From Trichosphaerium sp. ATCC 40318 (lineage: Eukaryota; Discosea; Flabellinia; Trichosidae), in the NCBI GenBank assembly GCA_038496445.1, contig JALMLS010000457.1, positions 1-42,762 on the forward strand: 42,762 nucleotides of DNA. The letters run 5' to 3'. The notes under the pieces are model-generated. The model was not told the origin of the DNA. It ran no database searches and was given only the letters and a program-made list of their open reading frames with translations. Made by a program: the position numbers and the translations under genes. This document shows, in pieces, positions 19,204 to 28,693 of this stretch (position 1 is its first letter; every line of letters begins with the position of its first letter).

Positions 19204-20290
19204 TTAAAAATGGGATTTTCCTCTGGAATCCTGTTAAATTCCGTGTTTTTTAAGGATTTTAGCGGAATTGTGGAAAAAATCCCTAAGCAATCTGAATTTT
19301 CGATTGGATTTTTGATGGGATATCTGCTATATTCCATTAAAATAAGGAATTCCTTGGGATTTGTAAAAAAATCCCAAACAACAATATTGGCAAATGTTGG
19401 CAGCATATCAACGGGAATAATTGAAGGGATTTTTAACGGAATTCCATATGAATTTTGTAGGGAATTCCCTTGGGATTTTTAATGGAATTCCATAGGGATT
19501 TTTAACGAAATTCCGTATGGATTTTGTGAGAATTCCTTTGAAAAATATTTTTGGTGAAAATTCAAAATTATTCATTATTTCGACAACTATCAAAGCCTTA
19601 CCTAACCAAGTTTTTTTTTAGTAAACCACATTGTCACTCTTTTATTGGTGTAGAAAACTAATGGATACAACGAAAAGACGTTTAATCAAAAAGTAAGCGA
19701 GATAAGTATTTTGGTGATTTTCATTAGCAGTGATATTTCTATATCACTTACTAATCCGTTTTGAGGCTTGTAAAGCATTTCAAAGGCCTTTACACACCAC
19801 TAGGACACGCATTTAGGGCATTAATCTCAAGTATGTTGTTTTTGAAGGTTATTTCCATTTAATTTATCAAAAAACTACTCTTTTCTTATTTTAGCTTCTA
19901 CAAATGTGTTATTAGCAATTTATGATTGCGATACCAGGTGCGATAAAATTCTTGGCCAAAGATTGGAAAGATTTGATGAGTTTGACCTGTACACGATAGC
20001 GTGTGGAACATTTGTGTTTCGTAACTAAATTATCATTGGTAAATAAAACGAATTTTGTGCTACAAGACTTGATGTAAATATTGTAAAGTATTTCAAGGTA
20101 ATTTGTTTGGAATTTCATAAAAAATCCATTGGGAATTCTGTTGTTAATCCTTAAGGAATTTCGTCCGGATTCCATAGGAATTCCATCTGGATTCCATAGG
20201 GAATTCCATTTGGATTCCATAGGGAATTCTGTCTGGATTCCATAGGAATAAAGGAAGAGATTTTCCGCTTATAAATCCTTAGGATTTTAA
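19204..20290. mobile_element. Insertion with GGAATTCC/GGATTCCAT repeat arms, inside LINE ORF2
   Basis: About 1.09 kb separate the endonuclease end from the linker. The left arm (19210-19550) and right arm (20095-20285) are filled with variants of GGAATTCCATAGGGATTTTT and GGATTCCATAGGGAATTCC, in mirrored orientation. The centre (about 19560-20090) is plain AT-rich DNA with no gene. The layout mirrors its two neighbours, but the arm sequence is unrelated. AAATTTA-type sequence at both edges may be the duplication, but exact ends are unresolved. Confidence 0.65.
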
Positions 20291-20579
20291 GACGGAATCC
20301 CTTAAAAACCCCGATTTAAATTTACCACTGTTCATCTCACAGATTATATTTTTGTTGTAAGAATTCCAGAAAACTTGATTTAGTTTAAAACTCCACTCAC
20401 TGCGTTTTGGAAAATTAAGTTCTAACAACATTAATTTATGATCTAAGTGAAAAAACCCAGTTGGAACAAGTTTAAAACTCTTCACGTGATTTTTAACATA
20501 GTCAGAAACAAAAATCATGTCTATTCTACCACCACCAAACAAAATCCTAATAAACAAATGTTTTCATAAATTTCTTTGT
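20291..20579 (-). CDS. LINE ORF2, C-terminal part of the endonuclease
   Basis: GGGRIDMIFVSDYVKNHVKSF followed by TGFFHLDHKLMLLEL contains the terminal motifs of an APE-type endonuclease, including a DH pair in the place of the usual SDH. Just upstream, DKEIYENICLLGF reads in another frame, so a deletion of perhaps 20-25 codons with a frameshift lies between 20560 and 20540. That lesion is independent of the insertions. Confidence 0.8.
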
Positions 20580-21616
20580 CAGGGCTGAAACTCAGCTAGG
20601 CATTGCCTTAAAAAATGATGCATATTCCTAACATTTGGCATCAGATGGCAAAATCAAGGCATTTGCATTTGGCATTGCCCAATAAAATAAGGCATTTTTA
20701 CAAAAAAGCAATGCCTTCATCAAAAAGGCATTAAAACCAGGCATTTTTGGGCATTATTTGGCATTGCATAAAATCAGGTAATGCCCTGTATTGCATTTTT
20801 TGGCATTGCTTAAAATCAAGTAATGCCCTGTATTGCAAGTACTTTATGCCTTTATTATGCCTTATTTTTTTAAGCATTATATGCCTTGTATTTTAATTCA
20901 TATATAAGGCATTGCCTATACTATATCATAGGGACTGATCACTTTAGGGAAGTGTTTTAAGGTAAGTAACAGTCAAACAACTTTTACACTTTTTTTTTCA
21001 CATCACCTACTGACGTTTTATATAGACAGACACCTAGCGCTCTTAGTAATTGATGAAATTAGACGAAACCACCGCCAAACGAACCGCAGCACCCTATATC
21101 ACCTACAACTGTAGTAGGAGTGAACTCCGCGATATTTCCAGGACCGCGGAATTCTAACACTACAAGGTAAGTTTTTTTTTTTTTTTTTTTTCACCATCTC
21201 ATATTTTCTTTAAGGTTTTTTCAAATGTGGACTTAGGAGTTTTGTGTATTGTATGTGTACTGTATTAAAAAATAAATAGTTGTGTTATTACCTGAAAATG
21301 CCCTGGTTTATTAGGCACTGTAGACTATGATAATGCTTCCTTTTTGCCTTCAAAATAAGGCATTGATGCATGAGCTATGCCCTAATTTGAAGGCATAATT
21401 CCTTAAAATATGCAAGCAAAACCATTGCAATCTTGTGTACCAGATGCAAGCATTTTTCATCAAATATGAGGCATTTTTGGAGCAAAAAATAAGGCATTGC
21501 CCTGTATTTGCCTTTTTGAATGAGGCAAAAACTAGGCATTTTTGTAAAAAATAAGGCATTATTTGATGAAAATGCCTATGCATTGTCCAAAAATGCCTTG
21601 TTGAGTTTCAGCCCTG
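20580..21616. mobile_element. Non-autonomous TIR element with AGGCATT subterminal repeats
   Basis: 1,037 bp bounded by a perfect 15-bp terminal inverted repeat: CAGGGCTGAAACTCA at 20580-20594 and its reverse complement at 21602-21616. The match continues inward for about ten more bases with two mismatches. Both subterminal zones are packed with AGGCATT/AATGCC words; the centre (20940-21290) is unique with no gene. CAGGG ends and subterminal repeats are typical of hAT-type elements, but no 8-bp duplication is visible. It splits LINE ORF2 between NSLD and DKEIYEN. Confidence 0.82.
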
Positions 21617-22021
21617 GTCCAAACTGTTTTTGTCAATACGTAAATTAACATCACCTGCTATTATGTCACATTGTGCCAAATCATCATAGACAGAATCCCA
21701 AAAAACACATTTGTTTTTGCAAGGTGCGTAAACAACACCTATTCTAAGAGAAACACCTGATGCTTGAACATCAACAATTAATAAACGACCTTTTTGTTCA
21801 TTCACAAGTTTCGATTGAGCTCCACGGAGTGTAGCAAGAGCGACCCCAGTACCTCTACCAGCATCTGTGTGTAAAATACGTTTACTGTTAATATGAGAAG
21901 GGAATGAATTGGTTTCAGTAGCACAAAAGTAATTACACTTTAAATTAAATGAAAATTGTTTTAGGCGAAAGAAATTTGAAAAACCTCTACTATTTACTAC
22001 CACTAGTTTGACTCTAGGCAT
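21617..22021 (-). CDS. LINE ORF2, N-terminal part of the APE-type endonuclease
   Basis: ORF2 probably starts at the ATG at 22021 (MPRVKLVVVNSRGFSNFF). It overlaps the end of ORF1 by 8 nt (ATGCCTAG), a layout that fits termination-reinitiation. APE motifs are visible: a leading Asn, CATETNSF with the catalytic Glu, RGTGVALATL, IGVVYAPC, and DIIAGDVNL. The frame ends at the TIR element at 21616. The endonuclease nicks the target DNA for priming. Confidence 0.86.
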
Positions 22022-22884
22022 TAGATGTTTTAGTCCTTGGATTATAAGAGTTACCTCTTGGTGTTGAGGTTTTTGCTTTCTTTCGTCTCGTATTATCATC
22101 TTTAGAAGTATCACGTGCTCTTTTGGCATTATCACGATATGAGGCAGCCTCTGAAGGAGAGAGCTTTGAAATATTTTGAGAATACCTTTGCACTTTTTCA
22201 AAATCACTTTCGGAGTTAAAAACCTTCATAACCAAAAATCCAGATCCACGTTTGTATACCTGATATTGTTCCAATCCAGTGAGTTTTTTTGAACATACGA
22301 AAACACAACCGTTAGTGGGTAAATCACTAAATTTTGTACGCCATCTATGGAACATCAACATCCGTCCTCCAAATCCTAAACATATTCTATCACAAATAGT
22401 GCACATAGTCTCTTCGTCATCAAGAATGTCAAAACCTGATATAACAATCTTTATAGAGCTGTGAGCATAAATGTAAAATTTATATCCTTTGTCTCGAAAA
22501 ATATCAATTTGTTTAGAAAATTGTGTACGTAAATTCTCCTTATTTTTTACGACCATGATAATTCTATTTGGATATTCTTTTGCAGTGATTATTTTAGAAC
22601 TACCTTTGAAAGCATTAACTAGGTTCACACGGTGGTCGTTGAATTCTTTTAGTTCACCATCGGAAGAGTCTTCGTTGATTCCAAAATTTATAATCCAATA
22701 AAGCTCGTCGTTCATTTTATCAGCATACCTCATAATCCGCTCTTCGGAGACTTTTTTGATACAATTCAAGATAATGTTGTTGTCGATTTTTCGTTCTTCT
22801 ACAGGAAGCGTACTTGTAAGGTTTCGGACATCTTCAGCATCTTCCATATCAAAATCAGTAACACTTGAGTAAGAGGCTTCAGCC
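22014..22884 (-). CDS. LINE ORF1, main part
   Basis: The frame is open from the gypsy 2 edge (GAEASYSSVTDFDMEDAEDV) to the TAG at 22014. The internal ATG at 22847 is probably not the native start, because the frame joins perfectly to ATG 28587 when gypsy 2 and one duplication copy are removed. The protein is of unknown family, with a central region containing CTICDRIC and a basic C-terminal tail (NAKRARDTSKDDNTRRKKAK) suited to RNA binding. LINE ORF1 products usually package the element RNA. Confidence 0.82.
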
Positions 22885-22888
22885 CCGC
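22885..22888. repeat. Target-site duplication CCGC of gypsy 2
   Basis: CCGC lies directly before the left LTR and again at 28556-28559 directly after the right LTR. Merging the two keeps LINE ORF1 in frame. Confidence 0.85.
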
Positions 22889-22983
22889 TGTAAGAGGTCC
22901 GGTAGTCCGAGTGATAGGGATAAAGGTAAGGTTTATTATACGTCTTAATTACATGACTTAATTACAAATATAGCATCCTTACA
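22889..22983 (-). repeat. 3' LTR of gypsy 2 (95 bp)
   Basis: Identical to 28461-28555; terminal inverted repeat TGTAAG/CTTACA. At 95 bp it is among the shortest LTRs one would accept for an intact gypsy element. Confidence 0.93.
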
Positions 22984-23033
22984 AATCTCCCTCCAACGTA
23001 AGTATGATGGTCCCTCATCATGACGATCAGTTC

Positions 23034-26000
23034 TCACCATTCTTGTATCATTAGTAATAATTCTTCGGTTAAACGTTTCTCAAAGTTTGTTATGAATTCA
23101 GTTAACCATTTCTGTAGTTCTTCTTTCCCGTTCCTCTTACTGTATTTAATCTCGTTTTCTAGTTCTTCGCATTTAGCACTACTCCTTATATATCTTGATC
23201 CTTTGCCTATTAATTCTTTCAACATACTGGCTAGTTTGTCATTTGATAATCGTTTCGCTACTTTATGAATATGCATTAATAACTCCTTCAGGTGTGTTGT
23301 TCTTGTCATGCTCGTTCCTCTTCTTCTTGTTTCCCTTACGCTCTTCCTTGCATACTCTTCTATTTCCATTGGTCTTTCGAGTGTAGCTTCTTCTATTTTC
23401 TTTGCTACTTCTCTTGTTGATTCTAATTCATTATTTTCTTTATATTCGCTATCTTCGTCTTCGCCTGGATCTATCATCTCTTTATACTTATCCCTTTGTT
23501 GTTTATAAATGTGTCTTGTATCTACTTCTATGTCCTCTTGTGGTCTGAGGTACGAATCTATGTGTGGTTTTAATCTTTCTACATGCACTACTGGTGATAA
23601 TCTTCTATATGTTGGTATCTCTAATCTTATTGTGATATCGCTAATCTTCTCTAATATCTCGAATGGTCCTTGCCATTTTTGTGTTAACTTCTTTCTTTGA
23701 CCTTCTTTTATGTGTGGTACATACAGCCATACTTTTTGCCCTACTCTATATTCTACTGTTCTTCTTCCTGTGTTATAATATTCTGCTTGTTTCCGTTTTT
23801 CTGCTAATGTGTTCCTTTTTGCTATCTCATGTACTGATTTTAATCTGTGTGCTAATGTTTCTGCCCAATCGCTCATGTTGTATTTATTCTGTAGTAGTCC
23901 TCCGTTTCCTGCTATAACATCTAATGGTATTCTGGGTTTCCTACCAAATAGTAATCTGTATGGTTCGTATTTTGTTGTTGAGTGTATTGCTGTTCTATAC
24001 GCGAATAAACATGGTTCAATCCATATATCCCAATCGTCTTGGTCATCGTCTACAAAGTGTCGTATCATCTCAATTAGTGTGTGATTAAATCGTTCTGTTT
24101 GTCCGTCTGTTTGTGCATGGTATGCTGTCGTTCTCTGCTTCTTAATGTGTAACATATCGTAAACTTGTTTCATAATCTCGCCTGTGAGGTTCTTCCCTTG
24201 ATCTGTGAGTACTCTATTAGGTATTCCGTATCTGAAACACCATTCGTTAACAAATATTTTAGCTATTGTGATGGCTTCTTGATTCTTCATGGCAAACGCT
24301 TCTACCCATTTCGTGAAATTGCAATTGATAACTAATAGGTATTTGTTTCCTGCTCCCGTTCTGTTGAGTGGTCCTATAATATCCATTGTAACTAATTCAA
24401 ACGGATGGCTGGCGCCGAACTTTCCTCCCATTTTGCCTGCTTTCTTTAGTCTTGGTGTTTTTGTTCTTAGGCATGATGGACACGATTGGCACCATTCTTT
24501 AGTGTCGACATATAATCTTGGCCAGTAAAAACGCTCTCTTATTCTGTCATACGTCTTTACAAATCCTAGATGTCCCGCAAATGGTGCATCATGTGCATGT
24601 TTGAATATCGCCCTCTTCAACTTGACAATATTTGGTACGTATATTTGAAAGACTTCATCCTCTGCCTTTGTTGGGTCCTTTCTGTATAGTATTCCTGTAT
24701 CATCTATTCTCATATCTCTGGCTTGTGCATAAAACGTTGATTCTATAAACCCTCTCGATTTCAATATGGCCTTGCTGATTTTCCCTTCTTGTAGAAATTT
24801 AATATATACTTGGGTCGTGTCGTCTTTATCTTGTAGCGCTTTCCAATTGATTCCTGAATCGTTGTGTCCTCTTACGTGTAATTTCTTCTTGTACATATCT
24901 ATCGCATTAATTGTTTCCTTTGTGGCAAAAGGCGTTCTTGATAGTGCATCTGGTACGACATGTAACTTTCCTTTCTTATATTCAAGTTCGTATGAAAATT
25001 GTTGTATACTTAGTAGTAGTCTGGCAATCACATTTCTTACTGTATTAATCCTTGACATCATTGTTAGTGGTTCGTGGTCCGTAAATACCACAAGCGAGAA
25101 CTTGGTGTATGCTAAATATCCTTTGTAATTCTTAAGAGCCTCGCATATACCCAATAATTCTCGTTCTGTTGTTGAATATTTCTTTTGTCCTTCTGTAAAA
25201 TTCTTTGAGAAGTATGATATAACTCTCTCTCGCTTTAACTCGTCTCTTTGGCATAACACTGCTCCACATGCATATCCTGACGCGTCCACATGTAACTCAA
25301 ACGGTTTGCTGAAGTCTGGATGCTTTAATACTGGTGGGTTTGTGAATGCATATTTGAGTTCTTTGTATGCTTTACTGTGTTCTTCCGTCCATTTCCATAC
25401 GGCGTCTTTCTTTCTTAACTCTTGAAACGGTTGTATTTTATGTGCATATCCTTTAACGAATCTTCTGTAATGGTTTGTAACATCTAATACCCTAAACAGT
25501 TCTTCAAACTTTGTAGGCTCTGGCGCTTTCTCTATTTCTTCAATACTTGCTTCTTTCGGCAATACTCCTTCTGCTGATATTCTGTATCCTAAGAATTGTA
25601 CTTGATCTTCGAATACTTTAGATTTGCTGGCTTTTAACTTCAATCCCTGTTGCTTAACTCTTTCTAATACTAGCGCAGTGTTGATGATGTGGTCCTGAAA
25701 GGACTTGGAGAATATAATGATGTCATCAACATAGCATAAACATATCTTCCATAACAATCCTGACATTGTAAGGTTCATGAGCTTTTGGAATGTAGCCATA
25801 GAATTCTTAAGTCCCATTGGCATTTTCACAAACTCGTAATGACCATCTATTGTAGAAAATGCTGTCTTCTCTATGTCGTCCTCGTCATTATCTATTTGGA
25901 AGTATCCACTTGTCAAGTCATATGTGGAGAATAGAATTGATAACACTGTGGCATCTAACACTTCATTGATTCTCGGTATTGGGTGTACTGTCTTTTTGGT

Positions 26001-28415
26001 AATCTTATTTAATTCACGGAAATCTATACAAAAGCGCCATTTTCCGTCTTGTTTCTTAACTAATACTACTTGCGCTGCCCATGGTGATTTTGATTCTCTA
26101 ATAATGCCCTGTTCCAGTAATTTCCTTATTTCTTTTCTGATGACATCTGCTTTGAGAGGTGTCATATATCTGTACGGTATCGCGATTGGTCCTTTCTTCT
26201 CATCTGTTTCTATTTTGTGTCTGACGGCTGTAACACGATTGTCTGGGTGTAACTTCTCATCAAATTGGTCCTTATACTCGTGATGCAATACAGCTACCAT
26301 CAGCTTTTGTTGTTTGGTCAGCTTCTTATCTTGTATTTTAAATAACTTGTATATTTCATTAATCTCTTCGTCGCTACGCTTCTTCTTAAACATATCATTA
26401 ACACGTTGCAAAACTGTTTCTCTCTTCTCATCAATACTGTTAACTATATCATCCTCGTCGACACTGCTAAATAGTCCAATATCCATTCTGGAGTTTAATT
26501 TAATTCTTCTGTTTGTAGCGTTAAGTATTTGTACTTTAGCTACTCCTTTTCTAACTTTGCTAACACTTCTAATTAGATATGTTCCTGGTGTAATGTTACT
26601 GCCGTGTGATGTGATCATTCCGCATGTTCCATTAACTGTTTGTGGTACTCTAGCCATGAATGTGGTTTCGCTATACGGTGCTAATTTGATTGTGTTCGCT
26701 GTGATGACATGAACGTTCTGTGGATTGATGCGTCTTCTGATTGTTTGTGTTGGTACTGGCCATCCGCCTTCTGGTATGATATTCTTGTCGCCGATATTGA
26801 TATTGCATTTCGCTTCTGTCATGTAATTCATACCCAATAAAATGTCATACTTAAACTCTTTGATTACTTGTAATTCTGTCTCTGTCATTACGCCACCCAC
26901 TTTAACTTCCAATCTAATGACACCATACGTTTTAATTCTCTTATTATCTGCTGAATATAGTGGTTTCATGTACTGTCTCTTAACTGAACCCACAAGACCC
27001 AAACGACGTATCATAGACAAGTCAATAAGCGAAACAGAAGCGCCTGTATCGAAGACAGCGCTCATCTTAACATTATCGATAACGCACGTGGATTTTAATA
27101 TACTATATCTGTACTCATGTTCTGTCGTATCGTTGCTTACGTTATTACATCCAAACTCGTATCCGCATAACTTCATGAAATTTGCATTACTCTGATCGTA
27201 CTCTAAAACACTACACACGTCGACAACAAATCTATTCTCGCTCTTACTGGCATACTCGCTATCAGACTCTACGCATACGTCAACACTCGGTACACAACAA
27301 CACAAACGCAAACGCAAACACTCACTCAATAAACTGGGACGTTCGTAACCAAAGTTAAGGTCTGTATTTTCAAACAATTCGTCGTTACAATCATCATCAA
27401 CATAATTCATCGCTTCTGGACTGTCGCGGTCGTTACGATCATTCTTCTTCTTCTCCTCTGGCTCTGGGTAGTGTTGAGAGGGCTCATCTGGTACACGATC
27501 CTTGTTGTTGTAGCATTTGCGCCAGATATGTCGAGATCTTCCACAACCGCTGCAAATAGGCTCGCCCTTCGCCGTGAATCGATACTTCTTGCCATTAGCG
27601 ATGACAACCTTGACGCCGGAATCTTCGTAATAAATTTTGGTATCGGTACGTCTACGCTTTTGAGGATCAAATCTACCAGTGCCAAAACGTCTTTCGCGGT
27701 CGTAGTTACGTTCACGTACGCGTGTATCGTGTCTAGGCGGTTCCTCATACTTTCTTTTGTTGCTGATGTTGTTCATCGCTTCTACATCGCCCACAATAAC
27801 ATTGGTATCACGCTTGACATACTTCTGTGCTTTTACCGTGATTTCGCTGATCGTAAGTGCCTTTTTCTGATCTTCTGAATAATTGGCGTACTCGAGGTCG
27901 ACTTTAAGTTTAAGGTCTTGTCTGAACCCATTGCGAAACCTTGTAGCGATAGCTTCCTTCGATGCATTGATCATACGTCCTTTTGCTGCGATACGGATGG
28001 ACCATTTCAAGATGCTTTCATCTTCTTCTTGAGTAGCGCTGATGAACTCTATGTGTAGCTTGCGCATGATATCTTCTGGGAAAAACTTGCTAATGAGGAG
28101 TTCGATTCGAGCTCGTGCTTTCCTTTCTCCATCATCGATGAGTACTGCCATCTTGGGTCCAATAGCTTGCTCCAGGAATAATACGAAGCCATTCTCGCTC
28201 AAACCAGCGTCCTCCGTTAATAGCCTCATTTGCTTGAGAAATTGCGGTAACTCACTTCTCTTGCCCGTAAACATCTGTTTTGTCTTCACTAGCTGAGTTT
28301 TTGTGAAGCTGGACTTGCCTTTCCAGTTGGATACCCAGTTGCCGGTTGTAGCATTGTATACGTTGTACGGAATGTACGCTTCCACATTGTGATCGGTAGC
28401 CGGTTTGGTAAACAT
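23034..28415 (-). CDS. Gypsy 2 Gag-Pol polyprotein (about 1,793 aa)
   Basis: One uninterrupted frame. I start at the ATG at 28415, because the frame's upstream extension runs through the primer site with no ATG. Gag is followed by a CCHC knuckle (CSGCGRSRHIWRKC, about 288-301) in an Arg-rich context. The protease has DTGA at about 456. Reverse transcriptase has QGIIRESKSPWAAQVVLV, DLTSGYFQI and YVDD with its Asp pair at about 897-898. RNase H has VDASGYACGAV. Integrase has an HHCC finger (HAHDAPFAGHLGF... CQSCPSCLRTK) and D1345, D1405, E1441 with D,D-35-E spacing. WQGPFEILEKI is the GPY/F-like module. The C-terminus is Glu/Lys/Arg-rich with no chromodomain I can see. Confidence 0.95.
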   Translation of the reverse strand: MFTKPATDHNVEAYIPYNVYNATTGNWVSNWKGKSSFTKTQLVKTKQMFTGKRSELPQFLKQMRLLTEDAGLSENGFVLFLEQAIGPKMAVLIDDGERKARARIELLISKFFPEDIMRKLHIEFISATQEEDESILKWSIRIAAKGRMINASKEAIATRFRNGFRQDLKLKVDLEYANYSEDQKKALTISEITVKAQKYVKRDTNVIVGDVEAMNNISNKRKYEEPPRHDTRVRERNYDRERRFGTGRFDPQKRRRTDTKIYYEDSGVKVVIANGKKYRFTAKGEPICSGCGRSRHIWRKCYNNKDRVPDEPSQHYPEPEEKKKNDRNDRDSPEAMNYVDDDCNDELFENTDLNFGYERPSLLSECLRLRLCCCVPSVDVCVESDSEYASKSENRFVVDVCSVLEYDQSNANFMKLCGYEFGCNNVSNDTTEHEYRYSILKSTCVIDNVKMSAVFDTGASVSLIDLSMIRRLGLVGSVKRQYMKPLYSADNKRIKTYGVIRLEVKVGGVMTETELQVIKEFKYDILLGMNYMTEAKCNINIGDKNIIPEGGWPVPTQTIRRRINPQNVHVITANTIKLAPYSETTFMARVPQTVNGTCGMITSHGSNITPGTYLIRSVSKVRKGVAKVQILNATNRRIKLNSRMDIGLFSSVDEDDIVNSIDEKRETVLQRVNDMFKKKRSDEEINEIYKLFKIQDKKLTKQQKLMVAVLHHEYKDQFDEKLHPDNRVTAVRHKIETDEKKGPIAIPYRYMTPLKADVIRKEIRKLLEQGIIRESKSPWAAQVVLVKKQDGKWRFCIDFRELNKITKKTVHPIPRINEVLDATVLSILFSTYDLTSGYFQIDNDEDDIEKTAFSTIDGHYEFVKMPMGLKNSMATFQKLMNLTMSGLLWKICLCYVDDIIIFSKSFQDHIINTALVLERVKQQGLKLKASKSKVFEDQVQFLGYRISAEGVLPKEASIEEIEKAPEPTKFEELFRVLDVTNHYRRFVKGYAHKIQPFQELRKKDAVWKWTEEHSKAYKELKYAFTNPPVLKHPDFSKPFELHVDASGYACGAVLCQRDELKRERVISYFSKNFTEGQKKYSTTERELLGICEALKNYKGYLAYTKFSLVVFTDHEPLTMMSRINTVRNVIARLLLSIQQFSYELEYKKGKLHVVPDALSRTPFATKETINAIDMYKKKLHVRGHNDSGINWKALQDKDDTTQVYIKFLQEGKISKAILKSRGFIESTFYAQARDMRIDDTGILYRKDPTKAEDEVFQIYVPNIVKLKRAIFKHAHDAPFAGHLGFVKTYDRIRERFYWPRLYVDTKEWCQSCPSCLRTKTPRLKKAGKMGGKFGASHPFELVTMDIIGPLNRTGAGNKYLLVINCNFTKWVEAFAMKNQEAITIAKIFVNEWCFRYGIPNRVLTDQGKNLTGEIMKQVYDMLHIKKQRTTAYHAQTDGQTERFNHTLIEMIRHFVDDDQDDWDIWIEPCLFAYRTAIHSTTKYEPYRLLFGRKPRIPLDVIAGNGGLLQNKYNMSDWAETLAHRLKSVHEIAKRNTLAEKRKQAEYYNTGRRTVEYRVGQKVWLYVPHIKEGQRKKLTQKWQGPFEILEKISDITIRLEIPTYRRLSPVVHVERLKPHIDSYLRPQEDIEVDTRHIYKQQRDKYKEMIDPGEDEDSEYKENNELESTREVAKKIEEATLERPMEIEEYARKSVRETRRRGTSMTRTTHLKELLMHIHKVAKRLSNDKLASMLKELIGKGSRYIRSSAKCEELENEIKYSKRNGKEELQKWLTEFITNFEKRLTEELLLMIQEW

Positions 28416-28450
28416 GTTGATAATACGCTTGTAGTTCAATAAACTGCTCA

Positions 28451-28459
28451 GTGTCGCCA
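28451..28459 (-). other. Primer-binding site of gypsy 2
   Basis: TGGCGACAC, read on the - strand one base inside the 5' LTR. It matches the first nine bases of the gypsy 1 primer site, so both families probably use the same tRNA. Confidence 0.7.
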
Positions 28460-28460
28460 C

Positions 28461-28555
28461 TGTAAGAGGTCCGGTAGTCCGAGTGATAGGGATAAAGGTA
28501 AGGTTTATTATACGTCTTAATTACATGACTTAATTACAAATATAGCATCCTTACA
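28461..28555 (-). repeat. 5' LTR of gypsy 2 (95 bp)
   Basis: Identical to 22889-22983 and followed on its outer side by CCGC (28556-28559). Confidence 0.93.
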
Positions 28556-28587
28556 CCGCTGGTTATGGCAGTATCTTTCGGTTCCAT
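28556..28587 (-). CDS. LINE ORF1, first codons
   Basis: ATG at 28587 followed by EPKDTAITS, then cut by gypsy 2. Reading on at 22884 gives GAEASYSSV in the same frame once one CCGC is dropped, which supports this as the native ORF1 start. Confidence 0.8.
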
Positions 28588-28675
28588 CCTATTAAACGTA
28601 TTCTACAACAGAACGGAACAATTAAAGAAATATAGTAAGAGAAGTTGTTAACCCCTGACCAATTAAGGCAGGCTC
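28588..28675 (-). other. LINE 5' leader
   Basis: About 90 bp between the upstream duplication and the ORF1 ATG. No gene is present; in LINEs an internal promoter often resides here, but I see no distinct motif. Confidence 0.55.
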
Positions 28676-28693
28676 AGACACGTGCTGGAGCCT
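28676..28693. repeat. LINE target-site duplication, 5' copy (18 bp)
   Basis: AGACACGTGCTGGAGCCT, identical to 14185-14202. This marks the 5' boundary of the LINE and shows it was inserted full length. Confidence 0.93.

Larger units (their letters stand above)
22889..28555 (-). mobile_element. Complete Ty3/gypsy LTR retrotransposon (gypsy 2) inside LINE ORF1
   Basis: 5,667 bp with identical 95-bp LTRs at 22889-22983 and 28461-28555, each beginning TGTAAG and ending CTTACA, flanked by CCGC. The element reads on the - strand with one long gag-pol frame. A polypurine stretch (GGAGGGAGATT) precedes its 3' LTR, and the primer site (TGGCGACAC...) lies 1 nt after its 5' LTR. It differs from gypsy 1 in sequence, length and lack of an accessory frame. 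LTR identity implies recent insertion. Confidence 0.95.
14203..28675 (-). mobile_element. LINE (non-LTR retrotransposon) carrying four nested insertions
   Basis: The element is bounded by a perfect 18-bp duplication and ends in poly(A). It reads on the - strand: 5' leader (28675-28588), ORF1 (28587-28556 continued at 22884-22014), ORF2 endonuclease (22021-21617 and about 20579-20291), linker (about 19203-18556), reverse transcriptase and C-terminus (about 16590-14564) and 3' UTR. Taking out the four insertions leaves about 4.7 kb, a normal LINE size. The endonuclease region also carries a small deletion with a frame change near 20560-20540, so this copy is dead. Confidence 0.92.
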
